Shown: positions 16,949 through 27,323, numbered from the stretch's first letter. The stretch: DNA of 64,000 bases from Mesorhizobium sp. ORS 3359 (GCA_000824845.1 CCNC01000138.1:62001-126000), one strand, 5' to 3'. A program made the numbers and translations. The notes: generated from the letters alone by a model not told the origin.

Positions 16949-17815
16949 ATGTCCGCCGCGCCCTTTGCCCTTTACCGCCGCTCGCTCGGCAATTTCCGCG
17001 ACACGATGTCGATCGTGATGCGACGCTTCGCCGTGCGGCCGGCGCGCTATCCGCGAATCCTATGGAGCGTCTGGCTCATAGCCTGGGTGCTGCTCATCAT
17101 CGCGACCTTCCTGCGCCTCGACGCCGGCGCGGGGGAGACGCGCGGCGAATGGTCACCCGGCTTCGTGCGCTTCACCGATTTCTTCACGCAGTTCGGCCTT
17201 GGCGGGTGGTATCTCATTCCGTCAGCGCTCTGCCTCGTCGCCGCCAACCTGACGGATTGGCGCGGCTTGTCCCGGCACGGCCGTATGCTGGTCTACAACT
17301 GGACGTGCTTCGCCTTCCTGGTGCTCTGCGCCGTCGGCCTGTCCGGTCTCGCGGTCAACCTATTGAAATACGGCATCGGCCGGGCCCGGCCGCTTTATTT
17401 CGACAGCTTCGGCGTCCTGTCGCTGCATCCTTTCGCCATGGATGCGCGCTTCGCCGGCTTTCCGTCCGGCCATGCCACGACGATGGGCGCGGTGTTCGGC
17501 ATCCTGCTGCTTTTGTTCCCGCGGCGCTGGTATGTCGCGCTGGCGGTCACCGCCTGCATCGCCTCGACCCGCGTCTTTGTTGGCGCGCATTATCCAAGCG
17601 ACACGGTCGCGGGCTTCGGCCTAGGGCTGGCGTTTGCTGTTGCCTCGGGGCTGGTGTTCGCTCGGCTCGGTTTCATCTTCGGCCAGACAAGCGCGAAGCT
17701 GCCGGTGCGCAAGCGGACTTTCCGGCTGGCACCCTCCCGCGCGCCGAGAGGCAGGGTTTCGATGGCCGGCCCGGTCGAAGGCGGCGAGATCGGCGCCGAC
17801 CGGACCTCCCCTTAA
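16949..17815 (+). CDS. PAP2 superfamily membrane phosphatase
   Basis: The 288-residue membrane protein shows the three phosphatase motifs: KYGIGRARP, PSGHAT and STRVFVGAHYPSD, all facing the periplasm between membrane helices. This is the lipid phosphatase family that includes LpxE, LpxF and undecaprenyl pyrophosphatases. The start is uncertain; the ATG at 16949 and one at 17006 both lack a strong ribosome binding site. It lies right after the ArnT-like gene and is probably cotranscribed with it. Confidence 0.87.
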   Translation: MSAAPFALYRRSLGNFRDTMSIVMRRFAVRPARYPRILWSVWLIAWVLLIIATFLRLDAGAGETRGEWSPGFVRFTDFFTQFGLGGWYLIPSALCLVAANLTDWRGLSRHGRMLVYNWTCFAFLVLCAVGLSGLAVNLLKYGIGRARPLYFDSFGVLSLHPFAMDARFAGFPSGHATTMGAVFGILLLLFPRRWYVALAVTACIASTRVFVGAHYPSDTVAGFGLGLAFAVASGLVFARLGFIFGQTSAKLPVRKRTFRLAPSRAPRGRVSMAGPVEGGEIGADRTSP

Positions 17816-17842
17816 AGCTCTTCGACTGTGCAGCTATCCCAC

Positions 17843-18517
17843 TTAGCGCAGGCGCTTCGGTCTCGGGTCGGCCAACTCGCCCGCCAGCCGACGGTCGAGA
17901 TAGTCGGCACATTCCTGAATGAGCAACTCGGAATCATTGGCAAAGAAATGGTTGGCGCCGGGCAGCGTCTTCTGCGTGATGGTGATGCCCTTTTGCGTGT
18001 GCAGCTTGTCGACCAGCCCCTGAACGTCCTTGGGCGGCGCTACCTTGTCGGCATCGCCATGGATGATCAGGCCGGATGACGGGCAGGGCGCCAGGAAGGA
18101 GAAATCATAGGTGTTGGGCTGCGGCGCGACTGAGATGAAGCCCTCGATCTCCGGCCGGCGCATCAGAAGCTGCATGCCGATCCACGAACCAAAGGAATAG
18201 CCGGCGACCCAGCAGCTCTTGGAATCCGGATGCAGCGACTGCACCCAGTCGAGCGCCGCAGCGGCGTCCGACAATTCGCCGGTGCCGTGGTCGAACTCGC
18301 CCTGGCTGCGGCCGATGCCGCGGAAATTGAAGCGCAGCACGGTGAAATCGCGCTTCTGGAACATGTAGAAGAGGTCGTAGACGATCTTGTTGTTCATCGT
18401 GCCGCCGAATTGCGGGTGCGGGTGCAGCACGATGGCGATCGGGGCGCTCTTTTCCTTCGAGGGCTGATAGCGTCCCTCCAGGCGACCAGCCGGACCGGCG
18501 AAAATGACCTCAGGCAT
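17843..18517 (-). CDS. Alpha/beta hydrolase, dienelactone hydrolase-like
   Basis: The 224-residue protein begins MPEVIFAGPAGRLEGRY, carries LHPHPQFGGTMNNK with the conserved HPHPxxGG oxyanion-type motif, and has the nucleophile in AGYSFGSW. The late DKVAPPKD and GANHFF segments supply the acid and the His. Homologues of this rhizobial type are annotated only as alpha/beta hydrolases. GGAG lies six bases before the ATG at 18517; the longer upstream reading frame has no support. It is divergent from the suf operon, so the iron control element in between could affect either direction. Confidence 0.88.
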   Translation of the reverse strand: MPEVIFAGPAGRLEGRYQPSKEKSAPIAIVLHPHPQFGGTMNNKIVYDLFYMFQKRDFTVLRFNFRGIGRSQGEFDHGTGELSDAAAALDWVQSLHPDSKSCWVAGYSFGSWIGMQLLMRRPEIEGFISVAPQPNTYDFSFLAPCPSSGLIIHGDADKVAPPKDVQGLVDKLHTQKGITITQKTLPGANHFFANDSELLIQECADYLDRRLAGELADPRPKRLR

Positions 18518-18634
18518 AAAATACTCCACGTGGCATATGAATGCGCTAGCCCGGAACTCTTTCGGCCCTAACTGTCCTGCGGCCCCAAACCTTCTGTGGC
18601 CTTGACGCCGGGCGAGCGTCTTCCTAGAAGCTAG

Positions 18635-18651
18635 TTTAGAATTGTTCAAAA
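18635..18651. promoter_or_regulatory. Candidate Irr box (iron control element) upstream of suf
   Basis: The 17 bases TTTAGAATTGTTCAAAA match the rhizobial iron control element TTTAGAA-N3-TTCTAAA at all but one defined position. Arms are seven bases long with a three-base spacer and one arm mismatch. It lies 134 bases before the first suf gene. Irr or a related Fur-family regulator acting on suf is established in rhizobia and Agrobacterium. Confidence 0.6.
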
Positions 18652-18715
18652 CTGGGAGGCCGAAACCCGATGGTCCGGCCGCCCGCGCCGCAAGCCGGGT
18701 AGATAGGACGGCTTG

Positions 18716-18758
18716 CCTTGCAATTTCAAGGAAATAACGCGCTATCCTCGCGGGATAG
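18716..18758. promoter_or_regulatory. Two small inverted repeats in the suf leader
   Basis: CCTTG and CAAGG are separated by six bases (18716-18731). CTATCC and GGATAG are separated by five (18742-18758). Both lie 27-70 bases before the first suf start codon and could be an operator or an mRNA hairpin. No specific regulator motif is recognised. Confidence 0.35.
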
Positions 18759-18784
18759 TTGGCGGAAGGACGAACTGAGCGAAA

Positions 18785-19945
18785 ATGGCCGCAACCCGCG
18801 CCTATCTCGACTACAACGCCAGCGCGCCGCTCATTGCGGAAGCGCGGGCGGCGATGGTCGCCGCGCTCGATGCCGCCAACCCGTCATCGGTCCACACCGA
18901 GGGGCGCGCCGCGCGCCGGCTGGTCGAGGACGCGCGCCGCGACGTAGCGCGGCTGGTCAACGCCAAGCCCGAGCATGTCGTCTTCACCTCCGGCGCCACC
19001 GAAGCCGCCTCGACGCTGCTTACGCCCGACTGGCAGATGGGGCGCGGCGCCATCCGCATGAGCCATCTCTATGTCTCTGAGGCCGATCACCCCTGCGTCC
19101 TCAATGGCGGGCGCTTCGCGCCGGCGCAGGTGACGAGGATCGGCGTCGACAGCAACGGCATCGCCGACATCGAGGCGCTTGCCGCTGCGCTTGCCCAGCA
19201 TGACAAGGCAGCCGGCCTGCCGCTGGTGGCGATCCACGCCGCCAACAACGAGACTGGCGTTGTCCAGCCGGTCGGGCGCATCGGCGAAATCGTCAAGGCC
19301 GCCGGCGGGGTGCTGGTGGTCGACGCCGTACAGGCCGCCGGGCGGATTCCGCTCGACATGTCAGTTCCTTATGCCGATTATCTGATCCTGTCCTCGCACA
19401 AGATCGGTGGGCCCAAAGGTGTCGGCGCGATCGTCGCCGCGTCCGACCTGATGATGCCGCGGCCGCTGGTCAATGGCGGCGGCCAGGAGAAGGGCCATCG
19501 CGCCGGCACGGAAAACGTCGCCGGGATCGCCGGTTTCGGCGCCGCCGCGCAGGCAGCGCTTGCGGGCTTGGACGGCATGGACGCCATCGCGCGCCGACGT
19601 GACGAGGTCGAAGCCATCGTGATCGAACTGGCGCCGGACGCGGAAATCTTCGGAAATGGCGCTCAGAGGCTTGCCAACACGACATTCTTCGCTATTCCCG
19701 GCATCAAGGCCGAGACGGCGCAGATCGCCTTCGATCTTGCCGGCGTCGCGTTGTCGGCGGGCTCGGCCTGCTCGTCGGGAAAGGTCGGGCCAAGCCATGT
19801 GCTGAAGGCCATGGGCCATGGCGACAGCCTGGGCGCCTTGCGGATCTCGATCGGCCGCGCGACCGGCGCCGAGGAGATAGAGGCCTTCCGGGCCGCGCTG
19901 GCGGGCATCGTCGCGCGCCGGGCGGGCAAGGAAGAAGCCGCCTGA
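18785..19945 (+). CDS. Cysteine desulfurase (NifS/IscS-like), first suf gene
   Basis: This 386-residue PLP enzyme releases sulfur from cysteine for Fe-S assembly. YLDYNASAPL is at the N-terminus, NNETGVVQPV and SSHKIGGPKGVGA (PLP lysine) lie in the core, and the mobile catalytic Cys is in SAGSACSSGKVGPSHVLKAMG, a class I (NifS/IscS) signature. It is the upstream desulfurase of the rhizobial suf operon, sometimes called sufS2, while the class II sufS lies further down. About 190 bases without a gene separate it from sufB, enough for an internal promoter. Confidence 0.93.
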   Translation: MAATRAYLDYNASAPLIAEARAAMVAALDAANPSSVHTEGRAARRLVEDARRDVARLVNAKPEHVVFTSGATEAASTLLTPDWQMGRGAIRMSHLYVSEADHPCVLNGGRFAPAQVTRIGVDSNGIADIEALAAALAQHDKAAGLPLVAIHAANNETGVVQPVGRIGEIVKAAGGVLVVDAVQAAGRIPLDMSVPYADYLILSSHKIGGPKGVGAIVAASDLMMPRPLVNGGGQEKGHRAGTENVAGIAGFGAAAQAALAGLDGMDAIARRRDEVEAIVIELAPDAEIFGNGAQRLANTTFFAIPGIKAETAQIAFDLAGVALSAGSACSSGKVGPSHVLKAMGHGDSLGALRISIGRATGAEEIEAFRAALAGIVARRAGKEEAA

Positions 19946-20134
19946 CGGCGGCGAAGACGAATTCAGGCCCTGCGGCCTGGTAGAGTGGTGCGTTTTGTCC
20001 TGGCCGGGTGAATTTCCGGCGGACACGCACTATATGGAGCTTACTCCGCCGCGAGCCCTCTTGGGGCGCGATTTCGGCGGTGCCATAGTTTGAAAACTGC
20101 CGGGCCTTGACCCCGGCGTGGATGGAGAACGCTT

Positions 20135-21651
<1,517 letters not shown>

Positions 21652-21652
<1 letters not shown>

Positions 21653-22269
21653 TGGCCTTGGCGTTCCGGAACATAGTTCCTGGACTGTTTGCCGGCCTCT
21701 TTGGCGTGGCGTCACCTGTGTTGGCAATGACGCCGGCGTTTGCGGTTGAAGAGAAAGACGCGGGAGGTGCTGACGGCCTCTTGCTTTCAATGTCCAAGGA
21801 GTTTCTCGACAATTCCGGTTTCATATCTGGCCTTGGCCTCGATGGTTCGAAGCTCGACTATTCCCTCGACAGCTTGAAGCAGATCGATGCTGCCTTGCAA
21901 AAACTCCATGACGAGTTGCCGGACGGAACAAATGGAAAAGACCTGACTGCGGTTGGAGACAAACAGCTGCAATTCGTCACGCTGAGCTTGGGTTCTTATG
22001 TGGGCGAGGTCCTGCGCAGAAACTTAAGGCAAGGCGCCAGATGGGAAGAATTCGAAGCGCTTTCCGAAAACGAGAAGCAGCTGTTCGGAAATGAGAAGGA
22101 CCTGGGGAACGCCTATTTCATTCGATGGGCGGATGGCGTGGTTTTCCCGTTGAGCAAAGTCTTGAAATTCATCCAGAACGGGGACGAAGACAGCGTTTAT
22201 TTTTACGCAAAGGTCGTTCTCAAGGATACCAACCGGGTGGACGGCGATGACACAGCAACTTCCCGCTAG
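21652..22269 (+). CDS. Unknown exported or anchored protein embedded in the suf operon
   Basis: I do not recognise the family. The 205-residue product has a hydrophobic N-terminus (VPGLFAGLFGVASPVLA) that looks like a signal peptide or anchor, then a mixed soluble domain with YVGEVLRRNLRQGARWEEF, NAYFIRWADGVVFPLSKV and FIQNGDEDSVYFYAKVV segments. The ATG overlaps the sufB stop, so it is translationally coupled. Its base composition is visibly lower in GC than its neighbours, with many Ser, Asn and Lys codons, which suggests later insertion into the operon. A link to Fe-S assembly cannot be inferred from sequence. The sufC start lies 65 bases downstream. Confidence 0.75.
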
Positions 22270-22333
22270 CGACGGCGACTGGCACTGGCTTTGGCATTGA
22301 ATTTGAACGGACAATTTTTGGAACGGAACGGAA

Positions 22334-23089
22334 ATGCTTGAGATCAAGAACCTCCACGCCCGCATCGTCGATGACGGCACCGAGATCATCCGCGGCCTGA
22401 ACCTGACGGTGAAAGCCGGCGAGGTCGCGGCTATCATGGGTCCGAACGGCTCCGGCAAGTCGACGCTGTCCTATATCCTCGCCGGTCGCGAGGACTATGA
22501 GGTGACCGAAGGCGACATCCTCTATAACGGCCAGTCGATCCTGGAGATGGATCCGGCCGAGCGTGCCACCGCCGGCATCTTCCTCGCCTTCCAGTATCCG
22601 ATGGAGATACCGGGCGTCGCGACCATGGAATTCCTGAAAGTGGCGATGAACGAGCAGCGCAAGGCGCGTGGCGAGGAGCCGCTGAAGGTGCCGGAGTTCC
22701 TGAAGCGCGTGAAGGAAGCGGCCGCCTCGCTGAGCATGGACATGAACATGCTGAAGCGGCCGCTCAATGTCGGCTTCTCCGGCGGCGAGAAGAAGCGCGC
22801 CGAGATCCTGCAGATGAAGCTGCTCGAGCCGAAGCTCTGCGTGCTCGACGAGACCGATTCCGGCCTCGACATCGACGCGCTGAAGATCGTCTCGGACGGC
22901 GTCAACGCGTTGCGTTCACCGGAGCGCGCCATCGTCGTCATCACCCACTACCAGCGCCTGCTCGAGCACATCGTGCCGGACTCCGTGCACGTGCTCTACA
23001 AGGGCCAGGTCATCAAGTCGGGCGACAAGTCGCTGGCGCTCGATCTCGAGGCTAACGGCTATGCCGGCGTGATCGGCGAAGCCGCGTGA
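22334..23089 (+). CDS. sufC: Fe-S cluster assembly ATPase SufC
   Basis: The 251-residue ABC-type ATPase drives the SufBCD scaffold. Walker A is GPNGSGKST, the signature region is FSGGEKKRAEILQM, and Walker B ends in CVLDETDSGLDIDAL, the variant DETDSG typical of SufC. The H-loop is in VITHYQRLL. It has no membrane partner and works in the cytoplasm with SufB and SufD. Confidence 0.97.
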   Translation: MLEIKNLHARIVDDGTEIIRGLNLTVKAGEVAAIMGPNGSGKSTLSYILAGREDYEVTEGDILYNGQSILEMDPAERATAGIFLAFQYPMEIPGVATMEFLKVAMNEQRKARGEEPLKVPEFLKRVKEAAASLSMDMNMLKRPLNVGFSGGEKKRAEILQMKLLEPKLCVLDETDSGLDIDALKIVSDGVNALRSPERAIVVITHYQRLLEHIVPDSVHVLYKGQVIKSGDKSLALDLEANGYAGVIGEAA

Positions 23090-23114
23090 GATGGGAGCGG
23101 TCGAGGCAAAAGTC

Positions 23115-24386
23115 ATGAACATGCATGCACAGCCCCAGCGGACCTTGGCCGAGACGGCGCTGATCGACGCCTTTGGCGAGCGGCTGTCGCAACTGCCCGG
23201 CGACGGCGCGGTGATGGTCAAGCGCGACGACGCGATCGAGGCGATCAAGCACGGCCTGCCGACGCGCCGCGTCGAATCCTGGCACTACACGGACCTGCGC
23301 CGGTTGCTGACTTCGGTGCCTGCTTTCGAAGCCGGCGCCGTGGTGAAGGCGCTTGCGCCGGTTCTTGAAGGGTCGGCCGTGCTGCCGGTGCTGAACGGAA
23401 TCTCACAGACAAAGCTGCCGGAGATCGAAGGCGTCACCGTGCAGCGCTTGTCGGAGAAGCTGACCGACGGCAGCGTTGCGCCGGGACTCGATCCCTATGG
23501 CGACGACGACGCGATCGGCGCGCTGAACACGGCCTTCGTCGCCGACGGCTATTTCGTCGATATTGCCGATGGCACCGAGTTGGAAAAGCCTATCGAGTTG
23601 CAGAACCTGCAGGCCGGCGGCCAGTCGCATGTGCGGCTGCTGGCGCGTGTCGGCGCCGGCGCAAAAGCGATTGTCGTCGAGCGCCAGGCGGGCGAGCGCG
23701 ACGAGGCGCTGGTCTCGTCGGTCAGCCAGCTCGTGGTCGGCGACGGCGCGCAAGTGACCTGGCTGATCGTGCAGGAGCAGCCGGAAACGGCCACGCATCT
23801 CGCCCAGTTCAAGGCGCATATCGGCAAGGACGCAAAGCTGACGCTGTTCGTGATGAATGCCGGCGGCAGGCTGGTTCGCCAGGAGGTCGTCGTCAGGACG
23901 ACGGGCGAGGGCGCCGACTTCAAATTGCGCGGCATCAATCTTCTCGCCGGCGATACCCATACCGACACAACCATGGTGCTCGACCATGCCGTGCCGCACA
24001 CGACGTCGACGGAAGTGATCCGCAACGTCGTGACCGGCAAGGCGCGCGGCGTCTTCCAGGGCCGCATCAACGTGCATCAATACGCGCAGAAGACCAACGC
24101 CAAGATGGCCTGCAACACGCTGCTTCTGTCGGATGACGGCGAGTTCTCGACCAAGCCGGAGCTGGAAATCTTCGCCGACGACGTGGTCTGCGGCCATGGC
24201 GCCACGGTCACTGAGATCGACCACAACCATCTGTTCTACCTGATGGCGCGCGGCATCGACGAGAAGAGCGCGCGGGGCCTTCTGGTGAAGGCGTTCGTCG
24301 CCGAAGTGATCGAGGAACTGGAAGACGAAGCGCTGGTCGAGGCGCTCGAAGAGCGGCTCGACGGCTGGTTTTCGACGCATGGCTAG
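23115..24386 (+). CDS. sufD: Fe-S cluster assembly protein SufD
   Basis: The product of about 423 residues is the SufB paralogue SufD. SWHYTDLRRLL is the N-terminal signature, and HQYAQKTNAKMACNTLLLSDDGEFSTKPELEIFADDVVCGHGATVTEID the conserved C-terminal beta-helix core, which is read here in parts. The ATG at 23115 has GAGG about eight bases upstream; an earlier in-frame ATG at 23091 lies two bases after sufC. A structured repeat follows the stop codon before sufS. Confidence 0.94.
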   Translation: MNMHAQPQRTLAETALIDAFGERLSQLPGDGAVMVKRDDAIEAIKHGLPTRRVESWHYTDLRRLLTSVPAFEAGAVVKALAPVLEGSAVLPVLNGISQTKLPEIEGVTVQRLSEKLTDGSVAPGLDPYGDDDAIGALNTAFVADGYFVDIADGTELEKPIELQNLQAGGQSHVRLLARVGAGAKAIVVERQAGERDEALVSSVSQLVVGDGAQVTWLIVQEQPETATHLAQFKAHIGKDAKLTLFVMNAGGRLVRQEVVVRTTGEGADFKLRGINLLAGDTHTDTTMVLDHAVPHTTSTEVIRNVVTGKARGVFQGRINVHQYAQKTNAKMACNTLLLSDDGEFSTKPELEIFADDVVCGHGATVTEIDHNHLFYLMARGIDEKSARGLLVKAFVAEVIEELEDEALVEALEERLDGWFSTHG

Positions 24387-24390
24387 CGCC

Positions 24391-24452
24391 TAACCTTCTC
24401 CCCCTGTGGGAGAAGGTGGATTGGCGCGCAGCGCCAAGACGGATGAGGGGTG
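24391..24452 (+). repeat. TTCTCC-type structured repeat inside the suf operon
   Basis: One copy has two hairpins: TCTCCC/GGGAGA and GGCGC/GCGCC, followed by AAGACGGATGAGGGGTG. It lies between sufD and sufS within a transcription unit. Other copies are at 26.6, 34.7 and 58.0-58.2 kb. Confidence 0.75.
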
Positions 24453-24490
24453 TTGGAAGGATCGCGGCCCTGGCCGGCAAGGACTTGGAA

Positions 24491-25732
24491 ATGGACCAGA
24501 AGATCGAGACCACTCCCTACGACGTCGAGGCGATCCGCCGCGACTTCCCGATCCTGTCGCGCCAGGTCTATGGCAAGCCGCTGGTCTATCTCGACAATGG
24601 CGCCTCGGCGCAGAAGCCGCAGGTGGTGCTGGACACCATCCAGCACGCCTATTCCCAGGAATACGCCAACGTCCATCGCGGCCTGCACTTCCTGTCGAAC
24701 GCCGCGACCGATGCCTATGAGAATGCGCGCAAGTCGGTGCAGCGGTTTCTCAATGCGCCGAGCACCGACAACATCGTCTTTACCTCCAACACGACCTCGG
24801 CGATCAACACGGTCGCCTATGGTTGGGGCATGCCGCGGATCGGCGAGGGCGACGAGATCGTGCTCTCGATCATGGAGCACCACTCCAATATCGTGCCGTG
24901 GCATTTCATCCGCGAGCGGCAGGGCGCCAAGCTGGTCTGGGTGCCGGTCGACGATCTCGGCGCCTTCCATATCGAGGAATTCGAGAAGCGCCTGACTTCG
25001 CGAACCAAGCTCGTCGCCATCACGCAGATGTCCAACGCGCTGGGCACGGTGACGCCGATCAAGGAGATCGTGCGCATCGCGCATTCGCGTGCAATTCCTG
25101 TCCTCGTCGACGGCAGTCAGAGCGCGGTGCATATGCCGATCGACGTGCAGGATCTCGACTGCGATTTCTTCGTCTTCACCGGACACAAGGTCTACGGCCC
25201 TTCCGGTATCGGCGTGCTCTACGGCAAGAAGGAGAGGCTGGAAGAGATGCGGCCCTTCATGGGCGGCGGCGAGATGATCGAGGAAGTGACGGAAGACATC
25301 GTCACCTATAACGAGCCGCCGCATCGCTTCGAGGCCGGCACGCCGCCGATCGTGCAGGCGATTGGGCTCGGCGCCGCGTTGGACTATATGGAAAAGGTGG
25401 GCCGCGAGCGCATCGCAGTACATGAGGCGGATCTCAAGGCCTACGCGCATGAGCGGCTCCGGGCGATCAATTCGTTGCGCATCTTCGGAGACGCGCCGGG
25501 CAAGGGCGCCATCATCTCGTTCGAGTTGCAGGGCATCCATGCGCATGACGTGTCGATGGTGATCGACCGGCAGGGTGTCGCCGTCCGCGCGGGCACCCAC
25601 TGCGCCCAGCCACTGTTGAAACGCTTCGGCGTCACCTCCACATGCAGGGCATCGTTCGGCATGTATAATACCAGGGCCGAAGTCGACGCTTTGGCCGAGG
25701 CGCTGGAAAAGGCGCGAAAGTTCTTCGGGTGA
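24491..25732 (+). CDS. sufS: Cysteine desulfurase SufS, class II
   Basis: The 413-residue class II PLP desulfurase supplies sulfur to SufBCD. It shows RDFPILSRQVYGKPLVYLDN at the start, the PLP lysine in FTGHKVYGPSGIGVLYGK, and the active-site cysteine in RAGTHCAQPLLKRFG. The ATG at 24491 follows AAGGACTTGG; the longer upstream reading runs through the repeat and is rejected. Its stop overlaps the next gene, sufT. No sufE or sufU partner is seen. Confidence 0.96.
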   Translation: MDQKIETTPYDVEAIRRDFPILSRQVYGKPLVYLDNGASAQKPQVVLDTIQHAYSQEYANVHRGLHFLSNAATDAYENARKSVQRFLNAPSTDNIVFTSNTTSAINTVAYGWGMPRIGEGDEIVLSIMEHHSNIVPWHFIRERQGAKLVWVPVDDLGAFHIEEFEKRLTSRTKLVAITQMSNALGTVTPIKEIVRIAHSRAIPVLVDGSQSAVHMPIDVQDLDCDFFVFTGHKVYGPSGIGVLYGKKERLEEMRPFMGGGEMIEEVTEDIVTYNEPPHRFEAGTPPIVQAIGLGAALDYMEKVGRERIAVHEADLKAYAHERLRAINSLRIFGDAPGKGAIISFELQGIHAHDVSMVIDRQGVAVRAGTHCAQPLLKRFGVTSTCRASFGMYNTRAEVDALAEALEKARKFFG

Positions 25733-26124
25733 TGATAATGGACGATGTGAGCACAACCGCAGAAACCGTACCGGCAACGAACGGTATCGTCTCGGCCTCG
25801 GCGATCCCCGCCGACGAGCTGGCGCGGCTGACCGACGACATCGTCTCGGCGCTGAAGACGGTCTATGACCCGGAAATCCCGGCCGACATATATGAGCTCG
25901 GCCTTGTCTACAAGATCGACATCGAGGACGACCGTTCGGTCAAGATCGACATGACCCTGACCGCGCCGGGCTGCCCGGTGGCCGGTGAAATGCCCGGATG
26001 GGTCGAGAATGCCGTCGGCGCCGTTGAAGGCGTTTCCGGTGTCGAGGTCAACATGGTGTTCGACCCGCCATGGACGCCCGACCGCATGTCGGAAGAGGCG
26101 CAGGTCGCGGTCGGGTGGTATTGA
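25732..26124 (+). CDS. sufT: SufT/DUF59 family Fe-S assembly factor
   Basis: The 130-residue protein is the MIP18/DUF59 family member commonly found in suf operons. YDPEIPADIYELGLVYKIDI and MTLTAPGCPVAGEMPGWVENAV are its signatures, the latter with the conserved Cys. It helps deliver or mature Fe-S clusters on certain targets. The ATG at 25732 overlaps the sufS TGA; a second ATG at 25738 is equally possible and would shorten it by two residues. Confidence 0.93.
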   Translation: MIMDDVSTTAETVPATNGIVSASAIPADELARLTDDIVSALKTVYDPEIPADIYELGLVYKIDIEDDRSVKIDMTLTAPGCPVAGEMPGWVENAVGAVEGVSGVEVNMVFDPPWTPDRMSEEAQVAVGWY

Positions 26125-26154
26125 GACCGGTACCCTTGCGCCTCGGGTAAAACT

Positions 26155-26170
26155 TCACCATTTTAGGTGA
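26155..26170 (+). promoter_or_regulatory. Small hairpin and GAA-N3-TTC motif before sufA
   Basis: TCACC and GGTGA pair around a six-base loop ATTTTA. Directly after it lies GAATCATTC, which has the central GAA-N3-TTC of an iron control element, although the outer positions do not match. It sits about 50 bases before the sufA start in the 94-base gap after sufT. Confidence 0.3.
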
Positions 26171-26218
26171 GAATCATTCGGCAGGCCTTGAACCTGCACG
26201 GAATGGAGAAAGAAAAAT

Positions 26219-26599
26219 ATGGGACGCTTTGCCGTCATCACGATGACCGAAAAGGCCGCCGACCGCGTGCGCGAGATCGTCGCAACCCGTGACAACGCGC
26301 ATGGCATCCGGCTTGGCATCAAGAAGGGCGGTTGCGCCGGCATGGAATACACCATCGATCTGGTGACCGAGCCGAACGCTAAGGACGACCACATCGAGCG
26401 GGACGGCGCGCATGTCTATGTCGCGCCTGAGGCGGCACTCTTCCTGTTCGGCACCGAGATGGATTTCGAGCAGACGACGCTGCGCACCGGCTTCACCTTC
26501 AAGAACCCGAACCAGAGCTCAGCCTGCGGCTGCGGCGAATCCGTCGAATTGAAGCCGGCCGACCTCAAGGCGCTTGCCGAGGCGCGCGCTTCGGCCTGA
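26219..26599 (+). CDS. sufA: A-type Fe-S carrier SufA
   Basis: The 126-residue HesB/IscA-type carrier receives clusters from the Suf scaffold and passes them on. The three cysteines lie in GGCAGMEY and SSACGCGESVEL, spaced as in the family. GGAGAAAG precedes the ATG. It is the last gene of the suf operon, followed at once by a long inverted repeat that probably ends transcription from both sides. Confidence 0.95.
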   Translation: MGRFAVITMTEKAADRVREIVATRDNAHGIRLGIKKGGCAGMEYTIDLVTEPNAKDDHIERDGAHVYVAPEAALFLFGTEMDFEQTTLRTGFTFKNPNQSSACGCGESVELKPADLKALAEARASA

Positions 26600-26603
26600 T
26601 CTT

Positions 26604-26731
26604 CCTTCGCCCCGTTTACGGGGAGAAGGTGGCCCGAAGGGCCGGATGAGGGGTAAGTGCGAAGTTTTGAGAGGCTGGCGTTGCCCCTCATCTGCCTGCC
26701 GGCATCTTCTCCCCGTAGAACGGGGCGAAGA
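26604..26731. repeat. Inverted pair of TTCTCC-type repeats between sufA and a GFA gene
   Basis: The left copy reads CTTCGCCCCG..ACGGGGAGAAGG, then GGCCCGAAGGGCC and GGATGAGGGG. The right copy is its near reverse complement, beginning CCCCTCATC and ending CGGGGCGAAG. The two could fold into one long hairpin between convergent genes and may act as a two-way terminator. Confidence 0.7.
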
Positions 26732-26735
26732 GAAA

Positions 26736-27233
26736 CTACTCCACCCACATCCCTGTCCGCCTGTGCCAGTCGGCGATCGATTCCTCTGGATAGACTTCGA
26801 AGACCTTGTCCTTCTTGCCGACCACCGGCTCGACCCAGTTCGCCTTGTATTTCAGCATCAGATGCACCTTTTCCGGCGGCTTCGGCAGGTCGGTGTCGAT
26901 GGCCGAGGCGAAGGGATGCACGAGATCCGGCCAAGTCGGGTCATAGAGCCAGAGCGCCGAGCCGCATTTGCGGCAGAAGTTGCGCTCGCCGGTCGAGACC
27001 TCACAATGCGGATGCTCGTCGTCCTCGATCTCGGCGCGATAGACGCCGAGGCTGCGCTTGCCCGTGATTTTCATCGTTTCGTAGTCGGCGCCGAGATTGA
27101 TCGCGAAACCGCCGCCGCCCTGCTGCTTGCGGCAGATCGAGCAGTAGCAGAGCATGAAGGGCACGGGCGTGTGGCTCTCCACCTCGAAGCGGACGGCGCC
27201 GCAGCGACAGGAGCCTTTGAGAAGGACAGGCAT
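26736..27233 (-). CDS. GFA family zinc-binding protein
   Basis: The 165-residue protein carries the GFA (glutathione-dependent formaldehyde-activating enzyme) fold. GSCRCGAVRFEV and LCYCSICRKQQGG supply the first zinc site cysteines, and NFCRKCGSALWLY the second. Most members have no proven formaldehyde role, so the label describes the fold only. It stands alone, convergent with sufA. Confidence 0.9.
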   Translation of the reverse strand: MPVLLKGSCRCGAVRFEVESHTPVPFMLCYCSICRKQQGGGGFAINLGADYETMKITGKRSLGVYRAEIEDDEHPHCEVSTGERNFCRKCGSALWLYDPTWPDLVHPFASAIDTDLPKPPEKVHLMLKYKANWVEPVVGKKDKVFEVYPEESIADWHRRTGMWVE

Positions 27234-27323
27234 AGCGGGAACTCCGTTTTCCAGGTCTCAACCTGTCAGCATGCCTTTGGTTGCGGCGATGACAAGGCCG
27301 ATGGCGGATGAGATGATCGCGCC

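Noticed and set aside
19946..20134. Possible regulator gene between the first desulfurase and sufB
   Set aside because: No open frame of useful length with a ribosome binding site; the gap is too short for an Rrf2-type regulator.
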